Assembly (NCBI GenBank): GCA_003166865.1
Contig: PMUP01000071.1
Coordinates: 162,179-221,512 of the forward strand
Source of the DNA: Bryobacterales bacterium
Lineage (GTDB): Bacteria; Acidobacteriota; Terriglobia; Bryobacterales; Bryobacteraceae
Reading direction: 5' to 3'
DNA: 59,334 bases
The translations under genes were made by a program, and so were the position numbers. Under the pieces are notes generated by a model. The model had not been told where the DNA came from, did not search any database, and saw only the letters and a list, made by a program, of their open reading frames with translations. This document shows, in pieces, positions 1 through 8,940 of the stretch (position 1 is its first letter; each line of letters opens with the position of its first letter).

Positions 1-552
1 CCAGAAGAACTGGTCGATCAAATAGCCATGCGCGCCGTGCAACTCGACTCCGTCGAAGCCGAGCTCCTTCGCCGATTGCGCGCCCTTGGCATATGCTTCG
101 ATCACCGCGTCGATGTCCGCTTGGGTCATGCTCGCCGGACCGATCGGCTTCACTCCCGGCTTCGGTTCTTGCCCCGGCGAAACCAGCATGCCGACGTGCC
201 AAAGCTGCGGGAAAATCCGCCCGCCGGCCGCATGGACTTGCTCGGCAACCCGCCGCCATCCGGCCAGGGACTGCGCACCGTAGAAGTTTGGAACGTCGGG
301 ATTGAAGCCCGCCACGGGATGATCGATCAACGTTCCCTCGGTGATGATCAGCGCGACGCCGCCTTCCGCGCGCCGGCGATAATAGGCGGCCACATTCGCG
401 CCTGGCACGCCGTCGGGCGAGAGCGAACGCGTCATCGGCGCCATCACGATGCGATTCGGAAGCGTCAGGCCTTTCAGTTGAAACGGCCGGAATAAGGACT
501 CGGTGGAACGGTTCAAAATCAGCGCCTGATCGGGCGGCGCGGCTATGCTCAT
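1..552 (-). CDS. NADH:flavin oxidoreductase / old yellow enzyme (3' end cut by window)
   Basis: The minus strand reads 184 codons from an ATG at 552 to the window edge with no stop, so roughly the C-terminal half is missing (the family is usually about 350-370 residues). The N-terminus carries the family signature LFRPFQLKGLTLPNRIVMAP, and the segment at the window edge reads DGVELHGAHGYLIDQFFW, the conserved FMN/active-site block with the HxxH substrate-binding pair. These FMN enzymes reduce activated C=C bonds with NAD(P)H in the cytoplasm; the substrate here cannot be told. The start was chosen because it is the first ATG before the conserved N-terminus. No convincing ribosome binding site is visible. 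Confidence 0.85.
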   Translation of the reverse strand, partial: MSIAAPPDQALILNRSTESLFRPFQLKGLTLPNRIVMAPMTRSLSPDGVPGANVAAYYRRRAEGGVALIITEGTLIDHPVAGFNPDVPNFYGAQSLAGWRRVAEQVHAAGGRIFPQLWHVGMLVSPGQEPKPGVKPIGPASMTQADIDAVIEAYAKGAQSAKELGFDGVELHGAHGYLIDQFFW

Positions 553-577
553 GAGACTAGTGTACGCTGGCGTTCCC

Positions 578-847
578 TCACGTTCCATACCTCTCCGCTG
601 CCCGAGCCTTCGCCTTCGCCGCCTCCTCTTCCCGGTTCTTCGGCGCTGCGTTCGTTTCGAGCGAACGGAGCAGCCGAGCGGAGACCGCGGCTACTTCATC
701 CACCGCGGCCAGGAACGAGCTATCGTTGGCCTTGGACGGCTTGGTAAATCCGCTGATCTTTCTCACGAACTGGAGCGAAGCCGCCCGAATCTCTTCCTCA
801 GTCGTCGGAGGATCGAAGTTGAATAGCGGCCGGATGTTTCTGCACAT
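578..847 (-). CDS. DUF2277 family small protein
   Basis: This 89-residue protein begins MCRNIRPLFNFDPPTTEEEI and continues with a conserved RKISGFTKPSKAN block, which I recognise as the DUF2277 family: small, widespread in soil bacteria, function unknown. No signal peptide or membrane segment is visible. The C-terminus is rich in Lys, Arg, Ala and Glu and probably helical. It lies divergently from the ArsR operon (gap 848-937), so its promoter must share that gap. Family assignment is by recall of the N-terminal signature. Confidence 0.8.
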   Translation of the reverse strand: MCRNIRPLFNFDPPTTEEEIRAASLQFVRKISGFTKPSKANDSSFLAAVDEVAAVSARLLRSLETNAAPKNREEEAAKAKARAAERYGT

Positions 848-871
848 GCCTGCAAGGTATCAAAAAAACGC

Positions 872-900
872 TTGACAGGCCATCCGTCCCATTGTACATT
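872..900 (+). promoter_or_regulatory. sigma-70 promoter of the arsR-AHSA1-doxX operon
   Basis: A -35 box TTGACA (872-877) and a -10 box TACATT (895-900) are separated by exactly 17 bases, upstream of the ArsR-type gene at 938. This is one of the best consensus promoters in the window. Confidence 0.7.
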
Positions 901-908
901 TAACTCAT

Positions 909-930
909 CGGTTATGTAACCGACAGGTTA
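909..930 (+). promoter_or_regulatory. Putative ArsR operator (GGTTA/TAACC repeats)
   Basis: The palindrome CGGTTATGTAACCG (909-922) overlaps a second inverted repeat, TAACC-GACA-GGTTA (917-930), giving three alternating half-sites. They lie between the -10 box and the start codon, where a bound dimeric ArsR-type repressor would block transcription. Autoregulation is inferred from position and symmetry. Confidence 0.55.
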
Positions 931-937
931 ATAGCAG

Positions 938-1297
938 ATGCAGCACGATCAACTCAGCTCCACCTTCGCCGCCCTCGCCGATCCTACACGGCGCGCGATC
1001 CTGGCCCGTCTTGCATCGGGCGAAGCCTCCGTGACCCAGCTGGCCGAGCCGTTCGAGATGAGTATGCCCGCCATTTCCAAGCATCTCAAGGTGCTGGAGC
1101 GTGCCCGCCTGATCACTCGCGGACGTGAAGCCCAATGGCGACCGTGCCGCCTCGAGGCAGCTCCACTCAAAGACATCGCCGAATGGATCGAGCACTACCG
1201 CCAGTTCTGGGAGCAGAGCTTCGATCGCCTCGACGACTATCTGCGCAAATTAAAAGCAAAGGACAAGAGACATGCCCGCAAGCCACGCAAAAACTAG
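938..1297 (+). CDS. ArsR-family winged-helix transcriptional repressor
   Basis: This 119-residue protein has the ArsR/SmtB helix-turn-helix: LADPTRRAILARL at residues ~14-26, then SVTQLAEPFEMSMPAISKHL as the recognition region (~31-50). The CxC-type metal-binding motif of metal sensors is absent, which fits the SdpR-like subgroup that usually sits next to AHSA1-domain genes. It is first in an operon with the AHSA1 gene (26-base overlap) and a DoxX gene, and a GGTTA/TAACC operator lies just upstream. It probably represses its own operon; the inducer is unknown. Confidence 0.9.
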   Translation: MQHDQLSSTFAALADPTRRAILARLASGEASVTQLAEPFEMSMPAISKHLKVLERARLITRGREAQWRPCRLEAAPLKDIAEWIEHYRQFWEQSFDRLDDYLRKLKAKDKRHARKPRKN

Positions 1298-2711
1298 CAC
1301 CACCGCCAACCCGCTGGAGCGCGAACTCACTCTTACGCGCGTGTTCGATGCGCCGCGCGACCTAGTATTCCAAGCCTGGACCGATCCGGCACACCTCAAG
1401 CAATGGTGGGGTCCCAACGGCTTCACAACGCCCGCATGCGAAGTGGATCTCCGCGTGGGCGGAGCTTGGAAGATCGTGATGCGCTTCCCCGACGGCTCGA
1501 ACGAGCACACAATGCAGGCCGTTTATCGCGAGATCTTACCGCCCGAACGGCTGGCCTTCACGAGTGTCGCACTGGACAAGGACTGTAATCGTTTGCTGGA
1601 GGGGCTCACAACCCTCACCTTCGCCGACCTGGGCGGCAAGACTAAGCTCACGTTGCAAACGCGCGTGACCGGCTTGGTGTCCTATGCCGGCCGAATGCTG
1701 GAAGGAATGGAGGCAGGCTGGTCGCAAAGCCTGGGGCGTCTCGCCGAAAAGCTCGCGAGCCCAACGACCACATCCGATCGCGAGATCGTGGCCACTCGCG
1801 TCTTCGATGCACCGCGTGAACTCGTGTTCCAAATGTGGACCGATCCGAAACACATCTCGAACTGGTGGGGGCCGCGAGATTTCACCACCACCACCTACGA
1901 AATGGACGTCAGGCCAGGCGGTGTTTGGCGCCACGTAATGCACGGCCCCGACGGCACGGACTATCAGAATGAGATCGTCTTTCTCGAAGTCGTTAAGCCC
2001 GAGCGCCTGGTCTACAATCACGTGTCGGAGCCGCCATTCCAAACGACGGTGACCTTCGCCGGCCAGGGCGGCAAGACCAAGGTCACCGCGCGGATGCTCT
2101 TCGAATCAGCTACGCTACGCAATAAGGTGGCCACCGAACACCATGCCGTCGAAGGGCTGCACCAGACGCTGGCGCGCCTCGGGGAGCAGTTGACTAGAAT
2201 GGCGGGTCCCGCCGATCAGGAGTTCCTTTTCACGCGCGTTTTCGATGCGCCGCGCAGCCTCATCTGGAAGGCCTTTACCGAGTCTGAGCGCTTGATGCAA
2301 TGGTGGGGGCCCAAAGGCTACACGATGCTGACCTGCACAGTGGACCTGCGCCCCGGAGGCGTCTTTCACTACTCGATGCGGTCCCCGGACGGCCGCGAGA
2401 TGTGGGGCAAATGGGTCTATCGCGAAATCGTTCCGCCGGAACGGCTGGTCAGCGTCGTGTCGTTTACGGATGCGGAGGGGAATCTGTTGCGACACCCCAT
2501 GAGCCCCACTTGGCCGCTCGAACTGCTCCACACGATGACGTTGTCTGAGCGTGAGGGCAAAACGACGCTCACCGTGACCGGAGTGCCCACGAACGCGACC
2601 GAAGAGGAGCGCAAAACCTTCCGCGCCGGGCGCAATTCGATGGAGGCTGGCTTTACCGGAACCTTGGACCAACTCGCCGCTTACTTGGCGAGTGGCCACG
2701 ACGTAGACTGA
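1272..2711 (+). CDS. Triple AHSA1/SRPBCC-domain protein
   Basis: This 479-residue protein consists of three consecutive AHSA1-type (Aha1 C-terminal-like, START-fold) domains at about residues 10-160, 165-310 and 312-475. Each opens with a near-identical block: TRVFDAPRDLVFQAWTDP, TRVFDAPRELVFQMWTDP and TRVFDAPRSLIWKAFTES, followed by a QWWGP or NWWGP motif and a conserved VDLRxGG turn. SRPBCC domains form hydrophobic ligand pockets; bacterial members beside ArsR regulators are common but mostly uncharacterised, and are usually single-domain (about 150 residues). The gene overlaps the arsR end and is followed 4 bases later by doxX. Internal triplication followed by divergence is the likely origin. 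Confidence 0.85.
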   Translation: MPASHAKTSTTANPLERELTLTRVFDAPRDLVFQAWTDPAHLKQWWGPNGFTTPACEVDLRVGGAWKIVMRFPDGSNEHTMQAVYREILPPERLAFTSVALDKDCNRLLEGLTTLTFADLGGKTKLTLQTRVTGLVSYAGRMLEGMEAGWSQSLGRLAEKLASPTTTSDREIVATRVFDAPRELVFQMWTDPKHISNWWGPRDFTTTTYEMDVRPGGVWRHVMHGPDGTDYQNEIVFLEVVKPERLVYNHVSEPPFQTTVTFAGQGGKTKVTARMLFESATLRNKVATEHHAVEGLHQTLARLGEQLTRMAGPADQEFLFTRVFDAPRSLIWKAFTESERLMQWWGPKGYTMLTCTVDLRPGGVFHYSMRSPDGREMWGKWVYREIVPPERLVSVVSFTDAEGNLLRHPMSPTWPLELLHTMTLSEREGKTTLTVTGVPTNATEEERKTFRAGRNSMEAGFTGTLDQLAAYLASGHDVD

Positions 2712-2715
2712 TTCC

Positions 2716-3078
2716 GTGAACCTCGCACTGTGGATCTTTCAGGGACTGCTCGCGCTTATCTTTCTGTTCGCCGGCGGATTGAAGCTCGTCCTTCCAATCG
2801 CGCAGATGACCAAGCAGATGGCTGTGCCGCTGCCGGGACTCTTCCTGCAGTTCATCGGCGTGTGCGAGGTGCTGGGCGCGATCGGTCTCATCTTGCCCCG
2901 GCTTCTGCGCGTTCGTCCCGGCTTGACACCGCTGGCGGCCGTCGGGCTGGTGATCATCATGATTGGCGCGACCGTGGTCACGCTGGCCGGCGGCAGTATC
3001 GCACAGGCGCTGAGTCCAGCAATTGTCGGACTCCTGGCAGCGTTCGTGGCCTACGGCCGCTGGCGCCTGTCGCCTTGA
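2716..3078 (+). CDS. DoxX-family integral membrane protein
   Basis: This 120-residue protein has four hydrophobic segments: an N-terminal helix (LWIFQGLLALIFLFAGGLKL), two central helices and a C-terminal one. The FLFAGGLKL and FIGVCEVLGAIGLILP motifs are typical of DoxX/DoxD-like proteins. It starts with GTG four bases after the AHSA1 stop, so it is the third gene of the ArsR-controlled operon. DoxX-like proteins act in the cytoplasmic membrane and are linked to oxidative or redox stress; the exact role is unknown. Confidence 0.82.
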   Translation: MNLALWIFQGLLALIFLFAGGLKLVLPIAQMTKQMAVPLPGLFLQFIGVCEVLGAIGLILPRLLRVRPGLTPLAAVGLVIIMIGATVVTLAGGSIAQALSPAIVGLLAAFVAYGRWRLSP

Positions 3079-3096
3079 ACGAACGGGCCGCGCGCG

Positions 3097-5013
3097 CTAC
3101 GGCAGGGCAAAAACCATCAGCGCATCCGTCGCCATGATCGCCACGTACTGCTTGCCGTTCTTGGCTTGATACGTCATGGGATTCGCGTTCGCGACCTTCG
3201 CGAGCTTGGCGGCCCACAGCTCCTTGCCGGTCTTGGCGTCGAATGCACGGAAGCGGCGATCGTTGGTCGCGCCGATAAACACCAGGCCGCCGGCGGTCAC
3301 CAATGGCCCCGCGCTGCCGCTCGATCCGGCGTTCTGCTTGCCTTCCGGCAGTCCCTCCACCAGACCTAATGGCGATTGCCACGCGATATCGCCCGTGTTC
3401 GCGTTCACCGCAATCAACCGCGCCCAGGGCGGTTTCTGGCACGGCCAAGTGCCGACGACCTTCCCGCTGGCGTCTTTCACGACCGCGCTGAAGCCGTGAT
3501 ACGGACCAGGGCCGTCCACGCTGCCCCGATCATAGGGCTGGTCCGAGCCTTCCGTGCCGCGGCCATAATTTCCGCCCGGCTTTTTCTTTTCGATCCACCC
3601 GGTCAAAGCACCATCGTGCGTGTTCAAGAAGACGTAGCCGGTTTTGGGATCGGCCGCAGTGCCGCCCCAGTTGATTCCTCCGCCTCCTCCCGGAAACTGA
3701 ATGTTGCTCTTGGGTGGCGCGCCGTTTTCATGCAGACTCCACGGCGTGAATGGACCGGCATTAGAGAAGCCGCCGTTCTTTTCCCAGACTTCCTGGCAGG
3801 CTTTGGCGTGTTCGGGCGTGGTGTCGTCAGCGGTGACGATGTCTTCCGGCTTGAAACTCACTCGCGCAAGCGCCGGCGGTTTCAGCGGAAACGGTTGCGT
3901 GGGAGAATACCATTCGCCAGGCACATCGCCTTTTGGAACCGGCCGTTCTTCCACGCCGAACACCGGTTTGCCGTTGGTGCGATCGAGAATGAACATCCAA
4001 CCGGCCTTCCCGATTTGGGCGAGCGCCGGAATCTTCTTGCCGTCTTTCACGATGTCGATCAGGCTCGGCGCGGGCGGCAAGTCGGAATCCCATAGGTCAT
4101 GATGGATGGTTTGAAAATGCCACTTGTACTTGCCCGTGACCGCATCGACAGCAACCACCGAGTTACCGAACAGATTAGCGCCTGGCCGGTCGCCGCCCCA
4201 GTAGTTCGCCGCCGCGCTGCCGAACGTCATGTAAACCGTGCCGCGCTCTTCGTCCACGGTCATGTACCAACTCCAAACGTTGACGCCGGAGCGCCCTTTC
4301 CAACCGTCGTCGAGCCAACTCTCGTGTCCCACTTCGCCGGGCCGGGGCACGGAATGAAAATCCCAGAGCTTCGCGCCGGTGCGTGCGTCGTAAGCGCGCG
4401 AATCGCCGGCGGGGCCGACGGGCACTTCGCCGACGCTGGCTCCCAGCATTGCCACATTTTTGTATACCGTCGGCACGCCAGAGTATGGCACGCCGATGTC
4501 GACTTCGCCTTCGTTGCCGAAGCCTGGATCGAGCTTGCCGGTGTTGGCGTTGAGCGCCACCAGTTTGCTTTCAGTTGTAAACAGGATGTGCGGCGGATTC
4601 TGCTTATCGCCCGGCCAATAGGCCACGCCGCGTTGCGACGCGAACCCAGTCGGCAGCGCATAGCTCCAGATCTCGGCGCCGTTCACGGCATCCAGCGCGA
4701 CCACGCGCTTGCCCGCGGGCAAGTACATCACACCGTTGACGACGATGGGCGTTGCGGCGGACGTTCCCAGGGGTGTCGCGGCGGGTAGTGCGCCGGGCTG
4801 GGCCGGCGGCGCCTCGGCTTTCACGCTGAAGGTCCACGCTGGAAGCAGCCTGGTAACGTTGGTGGAAGTGATTTGATCGAGAGGTGAATACTTGGTGCCC
4901 GCCAAATCGCGAGTGTAATTGGGCCAATCACCCGGTGCGATTTTCGACGACTGAGCAAAGACAGCCGGAAGCAGCCCAGTTCCGGCCAGAAGCAGAATCC
5001 ATCGGGCACCCAT
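3097..5013 (-). CDS. PQQ-dependent quinoprotein dehydrogenase (periplasmic)
   Basis: This 638-residue protein begins with a signal peptide (residues 1-20, cleavage near VFAQ) followed by GDWPNYTRDLAGTKYSPLDQ, the opening of the eight-bladed PQQ beta-propeller of the glucose/alcohol dehydrogenase group. Repeated tryptophan-docking segments occur (VVALDAVNGAEIW, LVALNANTGK, FRAFDAKTGKELW). The family oxidises alcohols or sugars in the periplasm and feeds electrons to the respiratory chain; the substrate cannot be read here. No cytochrome c CxxCH motif is seen, so it is not a quinohaemoprotein. It converges on the doxX operon. Confidence 0.85.
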   Translation of the reverse strand: MGARWILLLAGTGLLPAVFAQSSKIAPGDWPNYTRDLAGTKYSPLDQITSTNVTRLLPAWTFSVKAEAPPAQPGALPAATPLGTSAATPIVVNGVMYLPAGKRVVALDAVNGAEIWSYALPTGFASQRGVAYWPGDKQNPPHILFTTESKLVALNANTGKLDPGFGNEGEVDIGVPYSGVPTVYKNVAMLGASVGEVPVGPAGDSRAYDARTGAKLWDFHSVPRPGEVGHESWLDDGWKGRSGVNVWSWYMTVDEERGTVYMTFGSAAANYWGGDRPGANLFGNSVVAVDAVTGKYKWHFQTIHHDLWDSDLPPAPSLIDIVKDGKKIPALAQIGKAGWMFILDRTNGKPVFGVEERPVPKGDVPGEWYSPTQPFPLKPPALARVSFKPEDIVTADDTTPEHAKACQEVWEKNGGFSNAGPFTPWSLHENGAPPKSNIQFPGGGGGINWGGTAADPKTGYVFLNTHDGALTGWIEKKKPGGNYGRGTEGSDQPYDRGSVDGPGPYHGFSAVVKDASGKVVGTWPCQKPPWARLIAVNANTGDIAWQSPLGLVEGLPEGKQNAGSSGSAGPLVTAGGLVFIGATNDRRFRAFDAKTGKELWAAKLAKVANANPMTYQAKNGKQYVAIMATDALMVFALP

Positions 5014-5046
5014 GCAGGTGCAGTATATCAGGCGGCAAGCCGGGGG

Positions 5047-5075
5047 CTGGCCGCGACCTTTTCGATCGCGGCCAG
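5047..5075 (-). terminator. Perfect 10-bp hairpin downstream of a TonB receptor gene
   Basis: CTGGCCGCGA (5047-5056) and TCGCGGCCAG (5066-5075) pair perfectly around a 9-base loop just past the stop of the receptor gene at 5092. No U-tract follows, so it may stabilise the mRNA 3' end or act as a Rho-assisted stop rather than a classic terminator. Confidence 0.45.
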
Positions 5076-5091
5076 ACGGGAAACGAGGTGC

Positions 5092-8000
5092 TTAGAAAAT
5101 GTACTTCAGCGCAAACTGGAGCACACGAGGGCTCACCGAGAGCTCATTGATCTGACCGAAACTAGCGGGCGCATTCACGTTCAATTCCCCGGGCAGCCCG
5201 CCGGGAGCCGGCGCCTGATTGCCAGGCGGCAGGAACTGCGGGTGGTTGAATGCGTTGAAGAACTCGGTCCGGAACTGCAACGATTGACGTTCGCTGATCC
5301 GGAAGTTCTTGAGCAACGAAATATCAAAATTAAACTGAGGTGGGCCGAGAATAATGCCCTGCCCGGAATTTCCGAAGAGTGTAACTTGGTTCGAGCCGGC
5401 GGGGGAGTTGGGAGCAGGGATGCCGGGGCAGAACGCACTTGCGTTGAAGTAACCAGGGCCGCCGTTGCCGCCGCCCAGACGCTGGTCGATGCCGCCTGGC
5501 GAGGCGATGTCGCCGTAGGTCTCGCCCGGACACATTTGCGCGCGGATGATTCCGAATCCGCCCGTTCCATAAGCCGTGCCGATGGCGGTATCGGCAATGG
5601 TCAAAGGAACGCCGTCCTGAACCGTCGTAACACCGGACACATTCCATGCATTGGCCAGCAACCCCAGCGCACCCGTATGGTGCCCAAACGGCAGATCGTA
5701 GCTATAGCTGATGACGAAGCGATTCGGGTGGCTGAAATATGCCGGGCCGTATTGCTGCGCCAAGTTGGACGGATCATTACTATCCGCGGAAATGTTGTTG
5801 AAGTTCGAAGACGTCAGGGTAGTGAGATCTTTGCTCCAGGTGTAGGAGGCCTGCATGGTCAAGCCATGCGAGAATCGCTTCCGCAGCGTAACTTGCAAGC
5901 TGTTGTAGTCGTAAATGCCGTCGAAGGCGGTGATTTGATAGCCGGTCGGCTGATAGCCGAGATACGGAACACGCAGCTGGACGTTGGACGCGAGGTTTTG
6001 CGTCTGGCCATTGATCGGAGCGCTAGGGCTGGCTAGTTGCGCTGCGTTGGCGTCATGGTAGGTATCCACCAGGTTGATTCCGCTCGCTCCGACGTACCCA
6101 GCTTCCAACACCCAGGTTGGAGCCAACTCGTACTGGAACGTCAGATTGAACTGCCGGACCAGCGGCGTATGCACAGACTCGTCGAGGGACGGAGTATTCA
6201 GGGCGGAATAAGCGCCCGTTTGGAGGTTTGCCCAGCGCGACGCGAATATGCCAGCGGGAGGCGTGGCCGGATAAGGATTCGCCAGACTGTTCGGATTCAC
6301 GGCGCCATAGTCGATTGTTTCGCCATATGGGTTGCCTTGTTCCACGGAATGCACGAAACGGTCGCCGGCGATGCGGTCATAGAAAATTCCGAATCCGCCG
6401 CGAATCACGAATTTGCGGGTAGCCTGGAAGGCGAAACCAAGGCGTGGTCCGAAGTTGTCTTTGGGAGCGCCACCTTGGATAGGCAGGCTGAGCTTGGAAA
6501 CCAAGACGCCGGCTGGCGGCTGCCCGTAATGTGAAATGTAGTTGTTGGGCACCACATTACCGGCCAGATACGCTGCGCCAGGGTTGAAGATGTTGGTGGG
6601 CGGAGCGCTTGGTACCGGCAAGCTTTGGAGTTGACTGGCCCAAATGTTGGTCAGGTTTCCGTACTTATCGCTGAAGACCCCGTCATACTCATAACGAAGG
6701 CCCATGTTGATGGTGAGCTTGGAGCTGACCTTCCAATCGTCCTGGAAGAAAGCGTCCTGATTGGGCAACCGGTAGCCGTGGATCAGGCCGCCGGGACCGC
6801 TGCGCGTGCAAAAGAGGCACTCCACGATCTCACCGTACGGAAAGCCGGTGGTGTTACCGGGGTTGGCGGGGCTGCATGTCGCATCGCCCGGTGCGCATCC
6901 GCCCTTACCAATCAGGAGATCGGCGAAGGTCGGAAAAACGATGAGGCCTCGCAATAAACCGCCGAACGTAATGTTCCACTGGGTCTCCTCATATTCATAG
7001 CCGGCGCGGAAGGTATGCCTGCCCTGCGACCAGGAAATCTGGTCGGCAACCTGCATCTGCGTGGTCGGGCTGTAGGACGGCGCCAAGGTACCGCCAATGG
7101 TCTCGCCTGTATTTCCGATGATGAACGGAGTCATTTCCGTTTCTGTCGGAATGATGGGCGTATATCCCAACGCCTGCGGCGTAGACGGCGTGGTGTCCGT
7201 CTCATGTTGGTAATTGCGCTGGAACGATGCGCGGGCTTCGTTCACCAGGGTGGGCGTGAGCAGCGTGGTAAGTTTCAATACAGCGTCCGTATTGGAGTAG
7301 AGGACGCTCGCCGGAGCACCGGGGAGACCGCCAGCCAGCGGCAGGGTCTGCGGATTATTTGTATACAGATACCGCATAGCCAGCGTGTTCTTGCTGTTGA
7401 TCACATAGTCGCCATTCAGAATCAACTGGTGTTCCGCGTAAGTGGCGGGATCGGTGATTGTATCGGGCAGGAAATTCCCCGAGGTGTTGGTCGGAATGTA
7501 GTATTGGCCGTTCGGGAGCTTGATATTGAGGATGTTCATCGCGACCGGACTGATGTTGGACCCGTTACAAGCGACATTCGGAAATCCCGGTATGAAGCCA
7601 AGGTAGGTCTCATAGGCGGCCGCATTCGCGGGGTGGTTGGCGGGGCACAGCGCTGCGCCCAATTGGGCCTGATAACCGGGTGCGCTACGATCGCCGGCGG
7701 GAACCGGCGGCAGAATTACGGCTTCATAACCGATACCATTGACGGCTCCATTGTACTGGCGAGTCTCCTGATAGTTGGCGTAGAAGAACAGTTTGTCCTT
7801 CTTGATCGGTCCGCCGATCGATCCACCCACCTGGTTCTGCCGCAGGATCTGCTGCTGTCCGCCGTTATCGGCGTTCTCGAAAAAGTCCTTGGCATTCAGA
7901 TCTTCGTTGCGGAAGAAATACCACACGCTGCCATGGAACGTATTGGATCCCGACTTGGTTATCACGTTGACATTGGCGCCCGGGTTGCGTCCGTAGCTGG

Positions 8001-8733
8001 CGTCGTAGGTCGAGGTCTGGATTTTGAATTCCTGGATGGCATCCGGATTTGGAATCGGGATTCCAGCGTAAATGCCGCAATCGCCGGAACTGCCGCCGTT
8101 TGCGATGTTATTGATGGCGACGCCGTCCATCTGGAAATTATTCTGCCCGGGATCGGCGCCATTGGTGCTGTAATTCGTGGTGGCCTTCCCAAAGGCAGTG
8201 GCGTTGCTGGCATTGGCGTTCGCACCGGCCGACATACCCAGGACCTGGGTGTAGTTGCGATTGCTTAAGGGGAGCGCCGTCACGGTGGCGCCTCCGACCG
8301 TGGTTCCTAGCGTGGAACTCTCGGTCTGGAGGGTTTCGGCGGATGCCTCGACCGTCACTTGCTCGGATTGCGCGCCAACCTCCAGCGCCCGATCGAGCGT
8401 TGAGCTTTCGGTCACGGCCAGATTCACGGCCCCGACTTCGGCGGTCTTGAATCCGTTCGCGGCAAAACGGATCTTATAGCTTCCTGGCGGGAGCAGGGAG
8501 AATTTATAGACACCGTCGGATCCGGTGGTAGCGGCGCGGCTTTGGGCAGTCTCGTTACTGGTGATAGTTACGGTAACGTTCGGGATGGCGGCGCTCGAGG
8601 GATCGGTAACGGTTCCGCTAAGGGCCGACGTTCCGGCCGATTGTGCCATTAACGAAGGCACGTAAATGGCAAACAACAGGGTCAAAACCACTACAAATGC
8701 GAGCTGCGAACGAAGCAGCGTCTTGGATCTCAT
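5092..8733 (-). CDS. Oar-like TonB-dependent receptor with carboxypeptidase-regulatory domain
   Basis: This 1,213-residue outer-membrane protein has a signal peptide (~1-30), a carboxypeptidase-regulatory beta-sandwich (~37-115, with GTVTDPSSAAIPNVTVTITS), a plug region (~130-240) and a long beta-barrel ending LQFALKYIF, with the terminal Phe expected for BAM insertion. No SusD-like gene is nearby, as is usual for the acidobacterial expansion of this family. The ligand is unknown; plant or microbial polymers or peptides are usual guesses. A Shine-Dalgarno (GGAG) lies just before the ATG at 8733. It is a close paralogue of the gene at 10018-13665, and the two share upstream sequence. Confidence 0.9.
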   Translation of the reverse strand: MRSKTLLRSQLAFVVVLTLLFAIYVPSLMAQSAGTSALSGTVTDPSSAAIPNVTVTITSNETAQSRAATTGSDGVYKFSLLPPGSYKIRFAANGFKTAEVGAVNLAVTESSTLDRALEVGAQSEQVTVEASAETLQTESSTLGTTVGGATVTALPLSNRNYTQVLGMSAGANANASNATAFGKATTNYSTNGADPGQNNFQMDGVAINNIANGGSSGDCGIYAGIPIPNPDAIQEFKIQTSTYDASYGRNPGANVNVITKSGSNTFHGSVWYFFRNEDLNAKDFFENADNGGQQQILRQNQVGGSIGGPIKKDKLFFYANYQETRQYNGAVNGIGYEAVILPPVPAGDRSAPGYQAQLGAALCPANHPANAAAYETYLGFIPGFPNVACNGSNISPVAMNILNIKLPNGQYYIPTNTSGNFLPDTITDPATYAEHQLILNGDYVINSKNTLAMRYLYTNNPQTLPLAGGLPGAPASVLYSNTDAVLKLTTLLTPTLVNEARASFQRNYQHETDTTPSTPQALGYTPIIPTETEMTPFIIGNTGETIGGTLAPSYSPTTQMQVADQISWSQGRHTFRAGYEYEETQWNITFGGLLRGLIVFPTFADLLIGKGGCAPGDATCSPANPGNTTGFPYGEIVECLFCTRSGPGGLIHGYRLPNQDAFFQDDWKVSSKLTINMGLRYEYDGVFSDKYGNLTNIWASQLQSLPVPSAPPTNIFNPGAAYLAGNVVPNNYISHYGQPPAGVLVSKLSLPIQGGAPKDNFGPRLGFAFQATRKFVIRGGFGIFYDRIAGDRFVHSVEQGNPYGETIDYGAVNPNSLANPYPATPPAGIFASRWANLQTGAYSALNTPSLDESVHTPLVRQFNLTFQYELAPTWVLEAGYVGASGINLVDTYHDANAAQLASPSAPINGQTQNLASNVQLRVPYLGYQPTGYQITAFDGIYDYNSLQVTLRKRFSHGLTMQASYTWSKDLTTLTSSNFNNISADSNDPSNLAQQYGPAYFSHPNRFVISYSYDLPFGHHTGALGLLANAWNVSGVTTVQDGVPLTIADTAIGTAYGTGGFGIIRAQMCPGETYGDIASPGGIDQRLGGGNGGPGYFNASAFCPGIPAPNSPAGSNQVTLFGNSGQGIILGPPQFNFDISLLKNFRISERQSLQFRTEFFNAFNHPQFLPPGNQAPAPGGLPGELNVNAPASFGQINELSVSPRVLQFALKYIF

Positions 8734-8885
8734 AGTCCCGTTCTCCTTGTAAGTCCTCTACATTGAGTGCATTACTGCCACACACGCGCCTTCCAGCAGC
8801 GAGTGAAATGGTTTTTTCTGGGAATGGTTGGACGGACGGTACTTCGCCCACACTTGCATACAACCCCACCAAGTCCATTAGTCGG

Positions 8886-8893
8886 ATTGTATA
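8886..8893 (-). promoter_or_regulatory. Putative -10 element of the first TonB receptor gene
   Basis: On the minus strand TATACAAT is followed by CC, matching ATACAATCC upstream of the paralogous receptor (13746-13752). Both lie 21-22 bases downstream of a GTCAAAA operator copy. There is no good -35 hexamer, consistent with an activator-dependent promoter (inference). Confidence 0.4.
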
Positions 8894-8914
8894 TCCAGAT
8901 TTGACCTCGCGAGC

Positions 8915-8938
8915 GTCAAAACAGCGTCAAATTTTGAC
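8915..8938. promoter_or_regulatory. GTCAAAA operator, copy 1
   Basis: This is an inverted repeat GTCAAAA-N10-TTTTGAC with an internal GCGTCAAA, lying upstream of the receptor gene that starts at 8733. Related copies are at 13775-13797 and 13970-13993. It is a candidate binding site for the winged-helix/TPR regulator at 14018. Confidence 0.5.
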
Positions 8939-8940
8939 TG

